Of a DNA stretch of 64,000 nucleotides, positions 15,101 through 29,060 are shown piece after piece. The stretch covers positions 9,456,922-9,520,921 of the forward strand of contig NC_092678.1 in the NCBI RefSeq assembly GCF_964355755.1, given 5' to 3'. Below the pieces are notes generated by a model that was not told the DNA's origin, did not search any database, and was given only the letters and a program-made list of their open reading frames with translations. The translations under genes were made by a program, and so were the position numbers. Within the stretch, counting starts at the first letter, position 1. The number at the start of each line of letters is the position of its first letter. The stretch comes from Antedon mediterranea. Taxonomy: Eukaryota; Echinodermata; Crinoidea; Comatulida; Antedonidae.

Positions 15101-18100
15101 CGCTGATCTATCTCTCTCTCTCTCACTGATCTATCTCTCTCTCGCTGATCTATCTCTCTCTTGCTGATCTAACTCTCTCTCTCTGATCTATCTCTCTCTC
15201 GCTGATCTATCTCTCTCTCGCTGATCTAACTATCTCTCTCTCTGATCTATCTCTCTCTCTCTCGCTGATCTATCTCTCTCTCGCTGATCTATCTCTCTCT
15301 CGCTGATCTATCTCTCTCTCGCTGATCTATCTCTCTCTCGCTGATCTATCTCTCTCGCTGATCTATCTATCTCTCTCCCGCTGATCTATCTATATCTCTC
15401 TCGCTGATCTATCTATCTCTCTCGGGTCTATCTCTCTCTCGCTGATCTATCTATCTCTCTCGCTGATCTATCTCTCTCTCGCTGGTCTATCTATCTCTCT
15501 CTCGCTGATCTATCTCTCTCTCGCTGATCGATCTATCTATCTCTCTCTCGCTGATCTATATGTCTCTCTCTCGCTGATCTATCTCTCTCTCGCTGATCTA
15601 TCTCTCTCTGGCTGATCTATCTATCTCTCTCTCGATGATCTATCTCTCTCGCTGATCTATCTATCTCTCTCTCGCTGATTTATCTCTCTCTCGCTGATCT
15701 ATCTCTCTCTCTCGCTGATCTATCTCTCTCGCTGATCTATCTATCTCTCTCTTTCGCTGATCTATCTCTTTCTCTCGCTGATCTATCTCTCTCGCTGATC
15801 TATCTCTCTCGCTGATCTATCTCTCTCTCGCTGATCTATCTCTCTCTCCTCGATCTATCTATCTCACTCTCGCTGATCTATCTCTCTCTCTCTCGCTGAT
15901 CTACCTATCTCTCTCTCGCTGATCTATCTCTCTCTCGCTGATCTACCTCTCTCTCTCTATCTCTCGCTGATCTATCTCTCTCTCTCTCTCTCTCGCTGAT
16001 CTAACTCTCTCTCTCTCTCTCTCTTATCTATCTCTCTCTCTCTCGCTGATCTATCTCTCTCTTGATGATCTATCTCTCTCTCTCTCGCTGATCTATCTAT
16101 CTCTCTCTCGCTGATCTATCTCTCTCTCGCTGATCTATCTCTCTCTCGCTGATCTATCTATCTCTCACGCTGATCTATCTCTCTCTCGCTGATCTATCTA
16201 TCTCTGTCTCGCTGATCTATCTATCTCTCTCTCGCTGATCTATCTATCTTTCTCTCTCGCTGATCTCTCTCTCTCTCGCTGATCTAACTCTCTCTCTCTG
16301 ATCTATCTCTCTCTCTCGCTGATCTATCTCTCTCTTGCTGATCTATCTCTCTCTCTCTCTCGCTGATCTATCTATCTCTCTCTCGCTGATCTATCTCTCT
16401 CTCGCTGATCTATCTCTCGCGCGCTGATCTATCTATCTCTCTCGCTGATCTATCTCTCTCTCGCTGATCTATCTCTCTCTCGCTGATCTATCTATCTCTC
16501 TCGCTGATCTATCTATCTCTCTCTCGCTGATCTATCTGTGTCTCGCTGATCTGTCTCTCTCTCTCTCGCTGATCTATCTATCTCTCTCTCGCTGATCTAT
16601 CTCTCTCTCGCTGATCTATCTATCTCTCCCACGCTGATCTATCTATCTCTTTCTCTCGCTGATCTATCTCTCTCTCGCTGATCGATCTATCTATCTCTCT
16701 CTCGCTGATCTATCTATCTCTCTCTCGCTGATCTATCTCTGTCTCGCTGATCTATCTATCTCTCTCACGCTGATCTATCTCTCTCCCGCTGATCTATCTA
16801 TCTCTCTCTCGCTGATCGATCTATCTATCTCTGTCTCGCTGATCTATCTATCTCTCTCTTGCTGATCTATCTATCTCTCTCTGATCTATCTATCTCTCTC
16901 TCGCTGATCTATCTCTCTCTCGATGATCTATCTCTCTCTCGCTGATCTATCTATCTCTCTCGCTGATCTATCTATCTCTCACTGATCTATCTGTGTCTCT
17001 CTGATCTGTCTCTCCCTAGTTGATGTATCTCTCTCTCGCTGAACTATATCTCTCTCACTGATCTATCTCTCTCTCGCTGATCTATCTCTCTCTCGCTGAT
17101 CTATCTCTCTCTCGCTGATCTATCTCTCTCGCTGATCTATCTATCTCTCTCTCTCTCTCTCGCTGATCTATCTCTCTCTCGCTGATCGATCTATCTATCT
17201 CTCTCTCTCTCGCTGATCTATCTCTCTCTCTCGCTGATCTATCTATCTCTCTCACGCTGATCTATCTCTCTCCCGCTGATCTATCTATCTCTCTCTCGCT
17301 GATCTATCTATCTCTCTCGCCGATCTATCTCTCTCTCGCTGATCTATCTATCTCTCTCGCTGATCTATCTCTCTCTCGCTGATCTATCTATCTCTCTCTC
17401 GCTGATCTATCTCTCTCTCGCTGATCTATATCTCTCTCGCTGATCGATCTATCTATCTCTCTCTCTCGCTGATCTATATATCTCTCTCTCGCTGATCTAT
17501 CTCTCTCGCTGATCTATCTCTCTCTCGCTGATCTATCTATCTCTCTCTCGATGATCTATCTCTCTCTTGATGATCTATCTATCTCTCTCTCGCTGATCTA
17601 TCTCTCTCTCGCTGATCTATCTCTCTCTCGCTGATCTATCTCTCTCTCGCTGATCTATCTATCTCTCGCTGATCTATCTATCTCTGTCTCGCTGATCTAT
17701 CTATCTCTCTCTCGCTGATCTATCTATCTCTCTCTCGCTGATCTCTCTCTCTCTCGCTGATCTATCTCTCTCTCTCTAGCTGATCTATCTCTCTCTCGCT
17801 GATCTATCTCTCTTTCTTTCGCTGATCTATCTCTCTCTCGCTGATCTATCTCTCTCTCTCTCGCTGATCTATCTCTCTCTCGCTGATCTATCTCTCTCTC
17901 GCTGATCTAACTCTCTCTCTGATCTATCTCTCTCTCGCTGATCTATCTCTCTCTCGCTGATCTAACTATCTCTCTCTCTGATCTATCTCTCTCTCTCTCG
18001 CTGATCTATCTCTCTCTCGCTGATCTATCTCTCTCTCGCTGATCTATCTCTCTCTCGCTGATCTATCTCTCTTGCGCTGATCTATCTATCTTTCTCTCGC

Positions 18101-20797
18101 TGATCTATCTCTCTCTCACTGATCTATCTCTCTCTCGCTGATCTATCTCTCTCTCTTTCGCTGATCTATCTGTGTCTCGCTGATCTGTCTCTCTCTCGCT
18201 GATGTATATCTCTCTCACTGATCTATCTCTCTCTCTCGCTGATCTATCTCTCTCTCTCGCTGATCTATCTCTCTCTCGCTGATCTATCTCTCTCGCTGAT
18301 CTATCTATCTCTCTCTCTCTCGCTGATCTATCTCTCTCTCGCTGATCGATCTATCTATCTCTCTCTCGCTGATCTATCTCTCTCTCGCTGATCTTTCTAT
18401 CTCTCTCACGCTGATCTATCTCTCTCCCACTGATCTATCTATCTCTCTCTCGCTGATCTATCTATCTCTCTCGCCGATCTATCTCTCTCTCTCGCTGATC
18501 TATCTATCTCTCTCGCTGATCTATCTCTCTCTCGCTGGTCTATCTATCTCTCTCTCGCTGATCTATCTCTCTCTCGCTGATCGATCTATCTATCTCTCTC
18601 TCTCGCTGATCTATATATCTCTCTCTCGCTGATCTATCTCTCTCTCGCTGATCTATCTCTCTCTGGCTAATCTATCTATCTCTCTCTCGATGATCTATCT
18701 CTCTCGCTGATCTATCTATCTCTCTCTCGCTGATCTATCTCTCTCTCGCTGATCTATCTCTCTCTCTCGCTGATCTATCTCTCTCGCTGATCTATCTATC
18801 TCTCTCTTTCGCTGATCTATCTCTTTCTCTCGCTGATCTATCTCTCTCGCTGATCTATCTCTCTCGCTGATCTATCTCTCTCTCGCTGATCTATCTCTCT
18901 CTCCTCGATCTATCTATCTCACTCTCGCTGATCTATCTATCTTTCTCTCACTGATCTACCTATCTCTCTCTCGCTGATCTATCTCTCTCTCGCTGATCTA
19001 CCTCTCTCTCTCTATCTCTCGCTGATCTATCTCTCTCTCTCTCTCTCTCTCTCGCTGATCTAACTCTCTCTCTCTCTCTGATCTATCTCTCTCTCTCGCT
19101 GATCTATCTCTCTCTTGATGATCTATCTCTCTCTCTCTCGCTGATCTATCTATCTCTCTCTCGCTGATCTATCTCTCTCTCGCTGATCTATCTCTCTCTC
19201 GCTGATCTATCTATCTCTCTCACGCTGATCTATCTCTCTCTCGCTGATCTATCTATCTCTGTCTCGCTGATCTATCTATCTCTCTCTCGCTTATCTATCT
19301 ATCTCTCTCTCGCTGATCTCTCTCTCTCTCGCTGATCTAACTCTCTCTCTCTGATCTATCTCTCTCTCTCGCTGATCTTTCTCTCTCTTGCTGATCTATC
19401 TCTCTCTCTCTCGCTGATCTATCTATCTCTCTCTCACTGATCTATCTCTCTCGCTGATCTATCTCTCGCGCGCTGATCTATCTATCTCTCTCGCTGATCT
19501 ATCTCTCTCTCGCTGATCTATCTCTCTCTCGCTGATCTATCTATCTCTCTCGCTGATCTATCTATCTCTCTCTCGCTGATCTATCTGTGTCTCGCTGATC
19601 TGTCTCTCTCTCTCTCGCTGATCTATCTATCTCTCTCTCGCTGATCTATCTCTCTCTCGCTGATCTATCTATCTCTCTCACGCTGATCTATCTATCTCTC
19701 TCTCTCGCTGATCTATCTCTCTCTCGCTGATCGATCTATCTATCTCTCTCTCGCTGATCTATCTATCTCTCTCTCGCTGATCTATCTCTATCTCGCTGAT
19801 CTATCTATCTCTCTCACGCTGATCTATCTCTCTCCCGCTGATCTATCTATCTCTCTCTCGCTGATCGATCTATCTATCTCTGTCTCGCTGATCTATCTAT
19901 CTCTCTCTTGCTGATCTATCTATCTCTCTCTGATCTATCTATCTCTCTCTCGCTGATCTATCTCTCTCTCGATGATCTATCTCTCTCTCGTTGATCTATC
20001 TATCTCTCTCGCTGATCTATCTATCTCTCACTGATCTATCTGTGTCTCTCTGATCTGTCTCTCCCTCGCTGATGTATCTCTCTCTCGCTGAACTATATCT
20101 CTCTCACTGATCTATCTCTCTCTCGCTGATCTATCTCTCTCTCGCTGATCTATCTCTCTCTCGCTGATCTATCTCTCTCGCTGATCTATCTATCTCTCTC
20201 CCGCTGATCTATCTATATCTCTCTCGCTGATCTATCTATCTCTCTCGGGTCTATCTCTCTCTCGCTGATCTATCTATCTCTCTCGCTGATCTATCTCTCT
20301 CTCGCTGGTCTATCTATCTCTCTCTCGCTGATCTATCTCTCTCTCGCTGATCGATCTATCTATCTCTCTTTCTCGCTGATCTATATATCTCTCTCTCGCT
20401 GATCTATCTCTCTCTCGCTGATCTATCTCTCTCTGGCTGATCTATCTATCTCTCTCTCGATGATCTATCTCTCTCGCTGATCTATCTATCTCTCTCTCGC
20501 TGATCTATCTCTCTCTCGCTGATCTATCTCTCTCTCTCGCTGATCTATCTCTCTCGCTGATCTATCTATCTTTCTCTTTCGCTGATCTATCTCTTTCTCT
20601 CGCTGATCTATCTCTCTCGCTGATCTATCTCTCTCGCTGATCTATCTCTCTCTCGCTGATCTATCTCTCTCTCCTCGATCTATCTATCTCACTCTCGCTG
20701 ATCTATCTATCTCTCTCTCGCTGATCTACCTATCTCTCTCTCGCTGATCTATCTCTCTCTCGCTGATCTACCTCTCTCTCTCTCTATCTCTCGCTGA

Positions 20798-20830
<33 letters not shown>

Positions 20831-23800
20831 TCTAACTCTCTCTCTCTCTCTCTGATCTATCTCTCTCTCTCGCTGATCTATCTCTCTCTTGATGATCTAT
20901 CTCTCTCTCTCTCGCTGATCTATCTATCTCTCTCTCGCTGATCTATCTCTCTCTCGCTGATCTATCTCTCTCTCGCTGATCTATCTATCTCTCTCACGCT
21001 GATCTATCTCTCTCTCGCTGATCTATCTATCTCTGTCTCGCTGATCTATCTATCTCTCTCTCGCTTATCTATCTATCTCTCTCTCGCTGATCTCTCTCTC
21101 TCTCGCTGATCTAACTCTCTCTCTCTGATCTATCTCTCTCTCTCGCTGATCTTTCTCTCTCTTGCTGATCTATCTCTCTCTCTCTCTCGCTGATCTATCT
21201 ATCTCTCTCTCACTGATCTATCTCTCTCTCGCTGATCTATCTCTCGCGCGCTGATCTATCTATCTCTCTCGCTGATCTATCTCTCTCTCGCTGATCTATC
21301 TCTCTCTCGCTGATCTATCTATCTCTCTCGCTGATCTATCTATCTCTCTCTCGCTGATCTATCTGTGTCTCGCTGATCTGTCTCTCTCTCTCTCGCTGAT
21401 CTATCTATCTCTCTCTCGCTGATCTATCTCTCTCTCGCTGATCTATCTATCTCTCTCACGCTGATCTATCTATCTCTCTCTCTCGCTGATCTATCTCTCT
21501 CTCGCTGATCGATCTATCTATCTCTCTCTCGCTGATCTATCTATCTCTCTCTCGCTGATCTATCTCTGTCTCGCTGATCTATCTATCTCTCTCACGCTGA
21601 TCTATCTCTCTCCCGCTGATCTATCAGTCTCTCTCTCGCTGATCGATCTATCTATCTCTGTCTCGCTGATCTATCTATCTCTCTCTTGCTGATCTATCTA
21701 TCTCTCTCTCATATATCTATCTCTCTCTCGCTGATCTATCTATCTCTCTCGCTGATCTATCTATCTCTCACTGATCTATCTGTGTCTCTCTGATCTGTCC
21801 TTCCCTCGCTGATGTATCTCTCTCTCGCTGAACTATATCTCTCTCACTGATCTATCTCTCTCTCGCTGATCTATCTCTCTCTCGCTGATCTATCTCTCTC
21901 TCGCTGATCTATCTCTCTCGCTGATCTATCTATCTCTCTCCCGCTGATCTATCTATATCTCTCTCGCTGATCTATCTATCTCTCTCGGGTCTATCTCTCT
22001 CTCGCTGATCTATCTATCTCTCTCGCTGATCTATCTCTCTCTCGCTGGTCTATCTATCTCTCTCTCGCTGATCTATCTCTCTCTCGCTGATCGATCTATC
22101 TATCTCTCTCTCGCTGATCTATATATCTCTCTCTCGCTGATCTATCTCTCTCTCGCTGATCTATCTCTCTCTGGCTGATCTATCTATCTCTCTCTCTCGA
22201 TGATCTATCTCTCTCGCTGATCTATCTATCTCTCTCTCGCTGATCTATCTCTCTCTCGCTGATCTATCTCTCTCTCTCGCTGATCTATCTCTCTCGCTGA
22301 TCTATCTATCTCTCTCTTTCGCTGATCTATCTCTTTCTCTCGCTGATCTATCTCTCTCGCTGATCTATCTCTCTCGCTGATCTATCTCTCTCTCGCTGAT
22401 CTATCTCTCTCTCCTCGATCTATCTATCTCACTCTCGCTGATCTATCTATCTCTCTCTCGCTGATCTACCTATCTCTCTCTCGCTGATCTATCTCTCTCT
22501 CGCTGATCTACCTCTCTCTCTCTCTATCTCTCGCTGATCTATCTCTCTCTCTCTCTCTCTCTCTCGCTGATCTAACTCTCTCTCTCTCTCTGATCTATCT
22601 CTCTCTCTCGCTGATCTATCTCTCTCTTGATGATCTATCTCTCTCTCTCTCGCTGATCTATCTATCTCTCTCTCGCTGATCTATCTCTCTCTCGCTGATC
22701 TATCTCTCTCTCGCTGATCTATCTATCTCTCTCACGCTGATCTATCTCTCTCTCGCTGATCTATCTATCTCTGTCTCGCTGATCTATCTATCTCTCTCTC
22801 GCTGATCTATCTATCTCTCTCTCGCTGATCTCTCTCTCTCTCGCTGATCTAACTCTCTCTCTCTGATCTATCTCTCTCTCTCGCTGATCTATCTCTCTCT
22901 TGCTGATCTATCTCTCTCTCTCTCTCTCGCTGATCTATCTATCTCTCTCTCGCTGATCTATCTCTCTCTCGCTGATCTATCTCTCGCGCGCTGATCTATC
23001 TATCTCTCTCGCTGATCTATCTCTCTCTCGCTGATCTATCTCTCTCTCGCTGATCTATCTCTCTCTCTCGCTGATCTATCTATCTCTCTCTCGCTGATCT
23101 ATCTGTGTCTCGCTGATCTGTCTCTCTCTCTCTCGCTGATCTATCTATCTCTCTCTCGCTGATCTATCTCTCTCTCGCTGATCTATCTATCTCTCCCACG
23201 CTGATCTATCTATCTCTCTCTCTCGCTGATCTATCTCTCTCTCGCTGATCGATCTATCTATCTCTCTCTCGCTGATCTATCTATCTCTCTCTCGCTGATC
23301 TATCTCTGTCTCGCTGATCTATCTATCTCTCTCACGCTGATCTATCTCTCTCCCGCTGATCTATCTATCTCTCTCTCGCTGATCGATCTATCTATCTCTC
23401 TCTTGCTGATCTATCTATCTCTCTCTGATCTATCTATCTCTCTCTCGCTGATCTATCTCTCTCTCGATGATCTATCTCTCTCTCGCTGATCTATCTATCT
23501 CTCTCGCTGATCTATCTATCTCTCACTGATCTAACTGTGTCTCTCTGATCTGTCTCTCCCTCGCTGATGTATCTCTCTCTCGCTGAACTATATCTCTCTC
23601 ACTGATCTATCTCTCTCTCGCTGATCTATCTCTCTCTCGCTGATCTATCTCTCTCTCGCTGATCTATCTCTCTCGCTGATCTATCTATCTCTCTCTCTCT
23701 CTCGCTGATCTATCTCTCTCTCGCTGATCGATCTATCTATCTCTCTCTCTCTCGCTGATCTATCTCTCTCTCTCGCTGATCTATCTATCTCTCTCACGCT

Positions 23801-26730
23801 GATCTATCTCTCTCCCGCTGATCTATCTATCTCTCTCTCGCTGATCTATCTATCTCTCTCGCCGATCTATCTCTCTCTCGCTGATCTATCTATCTCTCTC
23901 GCTGATCTATCTCTCTCTCGCTGACCTATCTATCTCTCTCTCGCTGATCTATCTCTCTCTCGCTGATCTATATCTCTCTCGCTGATCGATCTATCTATCT
24001 CTCTCTCTCGCTGATCTATATATCTCTCTCTCGCTGATCTATCTCTCTCGCTGATCTATCTCTCTCTCGCTGATCTATCTATCTCTCTCTCGATGATCTA
24101 TCTCTCTCGCTGATCTATCTATCTCTCTCTCGCTGATCTATCTCTCTCTCGCTGATCTATCTCTCTCTCGCTTATCTATCTCTCTCTCGTTGATCTATCT
24201 CTCTCGCTGATCTACCTATCTCTCTCTCGCTGATCTATTTCTCTCTCGCTGATCTACCTCTCTCTCTCTCTATCTCTCGCTGATCTATCTATCTCTCTCT
24301 CTCTCTCTCGCTGATCTAACTCTCTCTCTCTCTCTGATCTATCTCTCTCTCTCGCTGATCTATCTCTCTCTTGATGATCTATCTCTCTCTCTCTCGCTTA
24401 TCTATCTATCTCTCTCTCGCTGATCTATCTCTCTCTCGCTGATCTATCTCTCTCTCGCTGATCTATCTATCTCTCTCACGCTGATCTATCTCTCTCTCGC
24501 TGATCTATCTATCTCTGTCTCGCTGATCTATCTATCTCTCTCTCGCTGATCTATCTATCTCTCTCTCGCTGATCTCTCTCTCTCTCGCTGATCTAACTCT
24601 CTCTCTCTGATCTATCTCTCTCTCTCGCTGATCTATCTCTCTCTTGCTGATCTATCTCTCTCTCTCTCTCGCTGATCTATCTATCTCTCTCTCGCTGATC
24701 TATCTCTCTCTCGCTGATCTATCTCTCGCGCGCTGATCTATCTATCTCTCTCGCTGATCTATCTCTCTCTCGCTGATCTATCTCTCTCTCGCTGATCTAT
24801 CTATCTCTCTCGCTGATCTATCTATCTCTCTCTCGCTGATCTATCTGTGTCTCGCTGATCTGTCTCTCTCTCTCTCGCTGATCTATCTATCTCTCTCTCG
24901 CTGATCTATCTCTCTCTCGCTGATCTATCTATCTCTCCCACGCTGATCTATCTATCTCTCTCTCTCGCTGATCTATCTCTCTCTCGCTGATCGATCTATC
25001 TATCTCTCTCTCGCTGATCTATCTATCTCTCTCTCGCTGATCTATCTCTGTCTCGCTGATCTATCTATCTCTCTCACGCTGATCTATCTCTCTCCCGCTG
25101 ATCTATCTATCTCTCTCTCGCTGATCGATCTATCTATCTCTGTCTCGCTGATCTATCTATCTCTCTCTTGCTGATCTATCTATCTCTCTCTGATCTATCT
25201 ATCTCTCTCTCGCTGATCTATCTCTCTCTCGATGATCTATCTCTCTCTCGCTGATCTATCTATCTCTCTCGCTGATCTATCTATCTCTCACTGATCTATC
25301 TGTGTCTCTCTGATCTGTCTCTCCCTCGCTGATGTATCTCTCTCTCGCTGAACTATATCTCTCTCACTGATCTATCTCTCTCTCGCTGATCTATCTCTCT
25401 CTCGCTGATCTATCTCTCTCTCGCTGATCTATCTCTCTCGCTGATCTATCTATCTTTCTCTCTCTCGCTGATCTATCTCTCTCTCGCTGATCGATCTATC
25501 TATCTCTCTCTCTCTCGCTGATCTATCTCTCTCTCTCGCTGATCTATCTATCTCTCTCACGCTGATCTATCTCTCTCCCGCTGATCTATCTATCTCTCTC
25601 TCACTGATCTATCTATCTCTCTCGCCGATCTATCTCTCTCTCTCGCTGATCTATCTATCTCTCTCGCTGATCTATCTCTCTCTCACTGACCTATCTATCT
25701 CTCTCTCGCTGATCTATCTCTCTCTCGCTGATCTATATCTCTCTCGCTGATCGATCTATCTATCTCTCTCTCTCTCGCTGATCTATATATCTCTCTCTCG
25801 CTGATCTATCTCTCTCGCTGATCTATCTCTCTCTCGCTGATCTCTCTATCTCTCTCTCGATGATCTATCTCTCTCGCTGATCTATCTATCTCTCTCTTGC
25901 TGATCTATCTCTCTCTCTCGCTGATCTATCTCTCTCTCGCTGATCTATCTCTCTCTCGTTGATCTATCTCTCTCGCTGATCTATCTATCTCTCTCTTTCG
26001 CTGATCTATCTCTCTCTCGCTGATCTATATCTCTCTCACTGATCTATCTCTCTCTCGCTGATCTATCTCTCTCTCGCTGATCTATCTCTCTCTCGCTGAT
26101 CTATCTCTCTAGCTGATCTATCTATCTCTCTCTCTCGCTGATCTATCTTTCTCTCGCTGATCGATCTATCTATCTCTCTCTCGCTGATCTATCTCTCTCT
26201 CTAGCTGATCTATCTATCTCTCTCTCTCGCTGATCTATCTCTCTCTCGCTGATCTATCTATCTCTCACTGATCTATCTGTGTCTCGCTGATCTGTCTCTC
26301 TCTCGCTGATGTATCTCTCTCTCGCTGAACTATATCTCTCTCACTGATCTATCTCTCTCTCGCTGATCTATCTCTCTCTCGCTGATCTATCTCTCTCTCG
26401 CTGATCTATCTCTCTCGCTGATCTATCTATCTCTCTCTCTCTCTGATCTATCTCTCTCTCTCGCTGATCGATCTATCTATCTCTCTCTCGCTGATCTATC
26501 TCTCTCTCTCTCGCTGATCTATCTATCTCTCTCACGCTGATCTATCTCTCTCCCGCTGATCTATCTATATCTCTCTCGCTGATCTATCTATCTCTCTCGC
26601 GGATCTATCTCTCCCTCTTGCTGATCTATCTATCTCTCTTGCTGATCTATCTCTCTCTCGCGGATCTATCTATCTCTCTTTCGCTGATCTATCTCTCTCT
26701 CGCTGATCGATCTATCTATCTCTCTCTCGC
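7387..26730. repeat. Pyrimidine-rich satellite array, block 2, with higher-order structure
   Basis: Same satellite as at the left edge. The CGCGCG variant monomer recurs near 9055, 11728, 12595, 16418, 19465, 21243, 22981 and 24727. The last four are spaced 1778, 1738 and 1746 bp apart, giving a higher-order unit of about 1.74 kb. Other spacings (867, 3047, 3823 bp) show local deletions and duplications. The variant CCTCGATCTATCTATCTCAC marks the same unit near 11190, 12027, 13820, 15850, 18900, 20680 and 22420. No gene, RNA or promoter is visible in these 19 kb. Confidence 0.96.
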
Positions 26731-27020
26731 AGTCTCAGGAGTGCTCGTACTGGAAGATTGCGATCCGCGGCTGCTGACACAAACCGATATCTTTTCTCCT
26801 TTCTGCCCACAGGTATCAGGAGACATCAGCGACATTCATCCAGATGAGCACCATGAAATAATATGTAATAATATGTTCTTGTTGTGAGTTTTTAATATTG
26901 GTATTGTTGTATTGTCATGTTATTTTATATATTGTAATTATGATGTATTTGAAGACGAGCAATGTAAATTTTCTCCTTGTGGGAAAGAAATAAAGATTAT
27001 ACTTGATACTTGATACTTGA
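26731..27020 (+). mobile_element. 5'-truncated non-LTR retrotransposon 3' end
   Basis: About 290 bp of unique sequence interrupts the satellite. Its last part reads GTAAATTTTCTCCTTGTGGG then AAGAAATAAAG and ends in three tandem ACTTGAT-type units before satellite resumes. A short 3' UTR with AATAAAG and a short tandem tail in place of poly(A) is typical of CR1/L2/Rex-type LINE insertions truncated at the 5' end. The first ~130 bp, around TCAGGAGACATCAGCGAC, may be the end of its second open frame, but the only long frame here begins in satellite and is a chimera. The family is an inference from the tail. Confidence 0.6.
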
Positions 27021-29038
27021 TCTATATATCTCTCTCTCGCTGATCTATCTCTCCCTCGCTGATCTATCTCTCTCTGGCTGATCTATCTATCTCTCTCTCG
27101 ATGATCTATCTCTCTCGCTGATCTATCTATCTCTCTCTCGCTGATCTATCTCTCTCTCGCTGATCTATCTGTTTCTCGCTGATCTATCTCTCTCGCTGAT
27201 CTATCTATCTCTCTCTTTCGCTGATCTATCTCTTTCTCTCGCTGATCTATCTCTCTCGCTGATCTATCTCTCTCTCGCTGATCTATCTCTCTCTCGCTGA
27301 TCTATCTCTCTCTCCTCGATCTATCTATCTCACTCTCGCTGATCGATCTATCTCTCTCTCGCTGATCTACCTATCTCTCTCACGCTGATCTATCTCTCTC
27401 CCGCTGATCTATCTATATCTCTCTCGCTGATCTATCTATCTCTCTCGCGGATCTATCTCTCTCTCTCGCTGATCTATCTATCTCTCTCGCTGATCTATCT
27501 CTCTCTCGCTGATCTATCTATCTCTCTCTCGCTGATCTATCTCTCTCTCGCTGATCGATCTATCTATCTCTCTCGCTGATCTATCTCTCTCTTTCGCTGA
27601 TCTATCTATCTCTCTCACGCTGATCTATCTCTCTCCCGCTGATCTATCTATATCTCTCTCGCTGATCTATCTCTCTCTCACGCTGATCTATCTATCTCTC
27701 TCTCTCTCGCTGATCTATCTCTTTCTCGCTGATCGATCTATCTATCTCTCTCTCGCTGATCTATCTATCTCTCTCTCGCTGATCTATCTCTGTCTCGCTG
27801 ATCTATCTATCTCTCTCACGCTGATCTATCTCTCTCCCGCTGATCTATCTATCTCTCTCTCGCTGATCGATCTATCTATCTCTGTCTCGCTGATCTATCT
27901 ATCTCTCTCTTGCTGATCTATCTATCTCTCTCTGATCTATCTATCTCTCTCTCGCTAATCTATCTCTCTCTCGATGATCTATCTCTCTCTCGCTGATCTA
28001 TCTATCTCTCTCGCTGATCTATCTATCTCTCACTGATCTATCTGTGTCTCTCTGATCTGTCTCTCCCTCGCTGATGTATCTCTCTCTCGCTGAACTATAT
28101 CTCTCTCACTGATCTATCTCTCTCTCGCTGATCTATCTCTCTCTCGCTGATCTATCTCTCTCTCGCTGATCTATCTCTCTCGCTGATCTATCTATCTCTC
28201 TCCCGCTGATCTATCTATATCTCTCTCGCTGATCTATCTATCTCTCTCGGATCTATCTCTCTCTCGCTGATCTATCTATCTCTCTCGCTGATCTATCTCT
28301 CTCTCGCTGGTCTATCTATTTCTCTCTCGCTGATCTATCTCTCTCTCGCTGATCGATCTATCTATCTCTCTCTCGCTGATCTATATATCTCTCTCTCGCT
28401 GATCTATCTCTCTCTGGCTGATCTATCTATCTCTCTCTCGATGATCTATCTCTCTCGCTGATCTATCTATCTCTCTCTCGCTGATCTATCTCTCTCTCGC
28501 TGATCTATCTCTCTCTCTCTCGCTGATCTATCTCTCTCGCTGATCTATCTATCTCTCTCTTTCGCTGATCTATCTCTTTCTCTCGCTGATCTATCTCTCT
28601 CGCTGATCTATCTCTCTCGCTGATCTATCTCTCTCTCGCTGATCTATCTCTCTCTCCTCGATCTATCTATCTCACTCTCGCTGATCTATCTATCTCTCTC
28701 TCGCTGATCTACCTATCTCTCTCTCGCTGATCTATCTCTCTCTCGCTGATCTACCTCTCTCTCTCTATCTCTCGCTGATCTATCTCTCTCTCTCTCTCTC
28801 TCTCGCTGATCTAACTCTCTCTCTCTCTGATCTATCTCTCTCTCTCGCTGATCTATCTCTCTCTTGATGATCTATCTCTCTCTCTCTCTCGCTGATCTAT
28901 CTATCTCTCTCTCGCTGATCTATCTCTCTCTCGCTGATCTATCTCTCTCTCGCTGATCTATCTATCTCTCTCACGCTGATCTATCTCTCTCTCGCTGATC
29001 TATCTATCTCTGTCTCGCTGATCTATCTATCTCTCCCT
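27021..29038. repeat. Pyrimidine-rich satellite array, block 3
   Basis: Same satellite and same higher-order unit. It ends in CTGTCTCGCTGATCTATC then TATCTCTCCCTC, directly against the non-satellite island. The monomer order just before the break matches the order around 22741-22800, where the array continues uninterrupted. Confidence 0.95.
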
Positions 29039-29043
29039 CCTCA

Positions 29044-29060
29044 GAGCGCACATGCAAAAA
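29044..29060 (+). repeat. Left terminal inverted repeat of the island
   Basis: Reads GAGCGCACATGCAAAAA immediately after satellite. It matches the reverse complement of the right end (GAGCGCACAATGCAAC) over GAGCGCACA/TGCAA with one single-base gap. A further GAGCGCACG lies inside at about 29932. Confidence 0.6.

Noticed and set aside
26618-26887. Open frame of 89 codons running from satellite into the LINE tail
   Set aside because: The first half is translated satellite (LIYLSL repeats) and the rest is LINE 3' end; a chimera without a gene context.
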